NCBI RefSeq assembly: GCF_002127325.2 | Contig: NC_035448.2 | Span: 89,852,546-89,916,545, forward strand | Reading direction: 5' to 3' | Length of the DNA stretch: 64,000 nt | Source of the DNA: Helianthus annuus | Taxonomy: Eukaryota > Streptophyta > Magnoliopsida > Asterales > Asteraceae | Part shown: piece after piece, positions 63,858 through 64,000 of the stretch | Position numbering within the stretch: position 1 is the first letter of the stretch | Layout of the letters: each line of letters begins with the position of its first letter | Program-made: the position numbers and the translations under genes | The notes under the pieces: model-generated | Told to the model about the DNA's origin: nothing | Seen by the model: only the letters and a program-made list of their open reading frames with translations | The model's database searches: none

Positions 63858-64000
63858 TGTTATGGGTGAAATTCTGAGCCCATATCCTGGGTAATATCTT
63901 AAGTTATATCTTAGTTTTATGATATATGTTCATGCCCGGGATACTCATTCAGGATATTGGTAACATCCTGGATGATATCCTGAGGATCACTAACGGATTA
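63858..64000 (+). mobile_element. Tat-epsilon 3' LTR, 5' part
   Basis: Begins TGTTATGGGTGAAATTC after the purine-rich TTTTTTGGGGACAAT and runs out of the window. The first bases and the tract resemble the other Tat 3' ends; the rest is diverged, yet it too is rich in ATATCCTG and AGGAT words. Confidence 0.8.

Overview
This is plant repeat DNA: a nest of LTR retrotransposons with two LINE-type insertions, and no host gene that I can recognise. The element types (Ty3/Gypsy Tat lineage and Tekay/Del-type chromoviruses, both plant lineages), the initiator-tRNA-Met-type primer site, GT-AG introns and high AT content point to a flowering plant. A composite (Asteraceae) is a weak guess. All names below (Tat-alpha etc.) are mine.

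Layout. 1-2290: tail of a second copy of Tat-alpha (minus strand gag, primer site and 5' LTR). 2291-2376: an LTR stub. 2377-4237: integrase half of the older element Tat-epsilon. 4238-4245: filler at a rearrangement junction. 4246-8181: 3' half of chromovirus Tek-B with its LTR. 8182-10853 and 20331-21484: a partial copy of Tat-gamma, split by the intact young chromovirus Tek-A (10854-20330, target duplication GGCGA). 21482-25776: Tek-B again. 25777-35662: Tat-gamma with gag-protease, pol, antisense gene and 3' LTR; its 5' end is cut off by the Tek-B LTR. 35663-39285: the decayed Tat-delta. 39283-41405 and 52193-60732: Tat-alpha on the minus strand, split by the intact Tat-beta (41406-52192, target duplication GTATC) and by two LINE-derived inserts (40064-40750 and 53562-55603). 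60733-60818: LTR stub. 60819-64000: Tat-epsilon pol, broken antisense gene and start of its 3' LTR.

Two recent tandem duplications overlie the nesting. Block 1-4237 repeats 58443-62679 almost exactly, so a unit of about 58.4 kb seems tandemly duplicated. Inside it, 4246-10853 plus 20336-21484 repeats 21841-29597 apart from the Tek-A insertion. Either could be an assembly artefact, so the junctions need spanning reads.

How the genes work together. Each Tat element encodes gag-protease and, in the same frame after one UAG, reverse transcriptase, RNase H, a second archaeal-type RNase H and integrase. In all five copies the stop sits in the tobamovirus-type leaky context CAA-UAG-CAA-UUA. On the opposite strand, between pol and the 3' LTR, lies a four-exon gene with its own TATA box and a conserved cluster of TGACGT and AACGG motifs. 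Tek-A encodes one gag-pol polyprotein with a C-terminal chromodomain, whose start appears to need splicing of an 86-base intron. The best candidate for an under-described system is the Tat gene plan: a leaky stop on the sense strand and a spliced, separately promoted antisense gene, in elements saturated with the sequence AGGATC/GATCCT.
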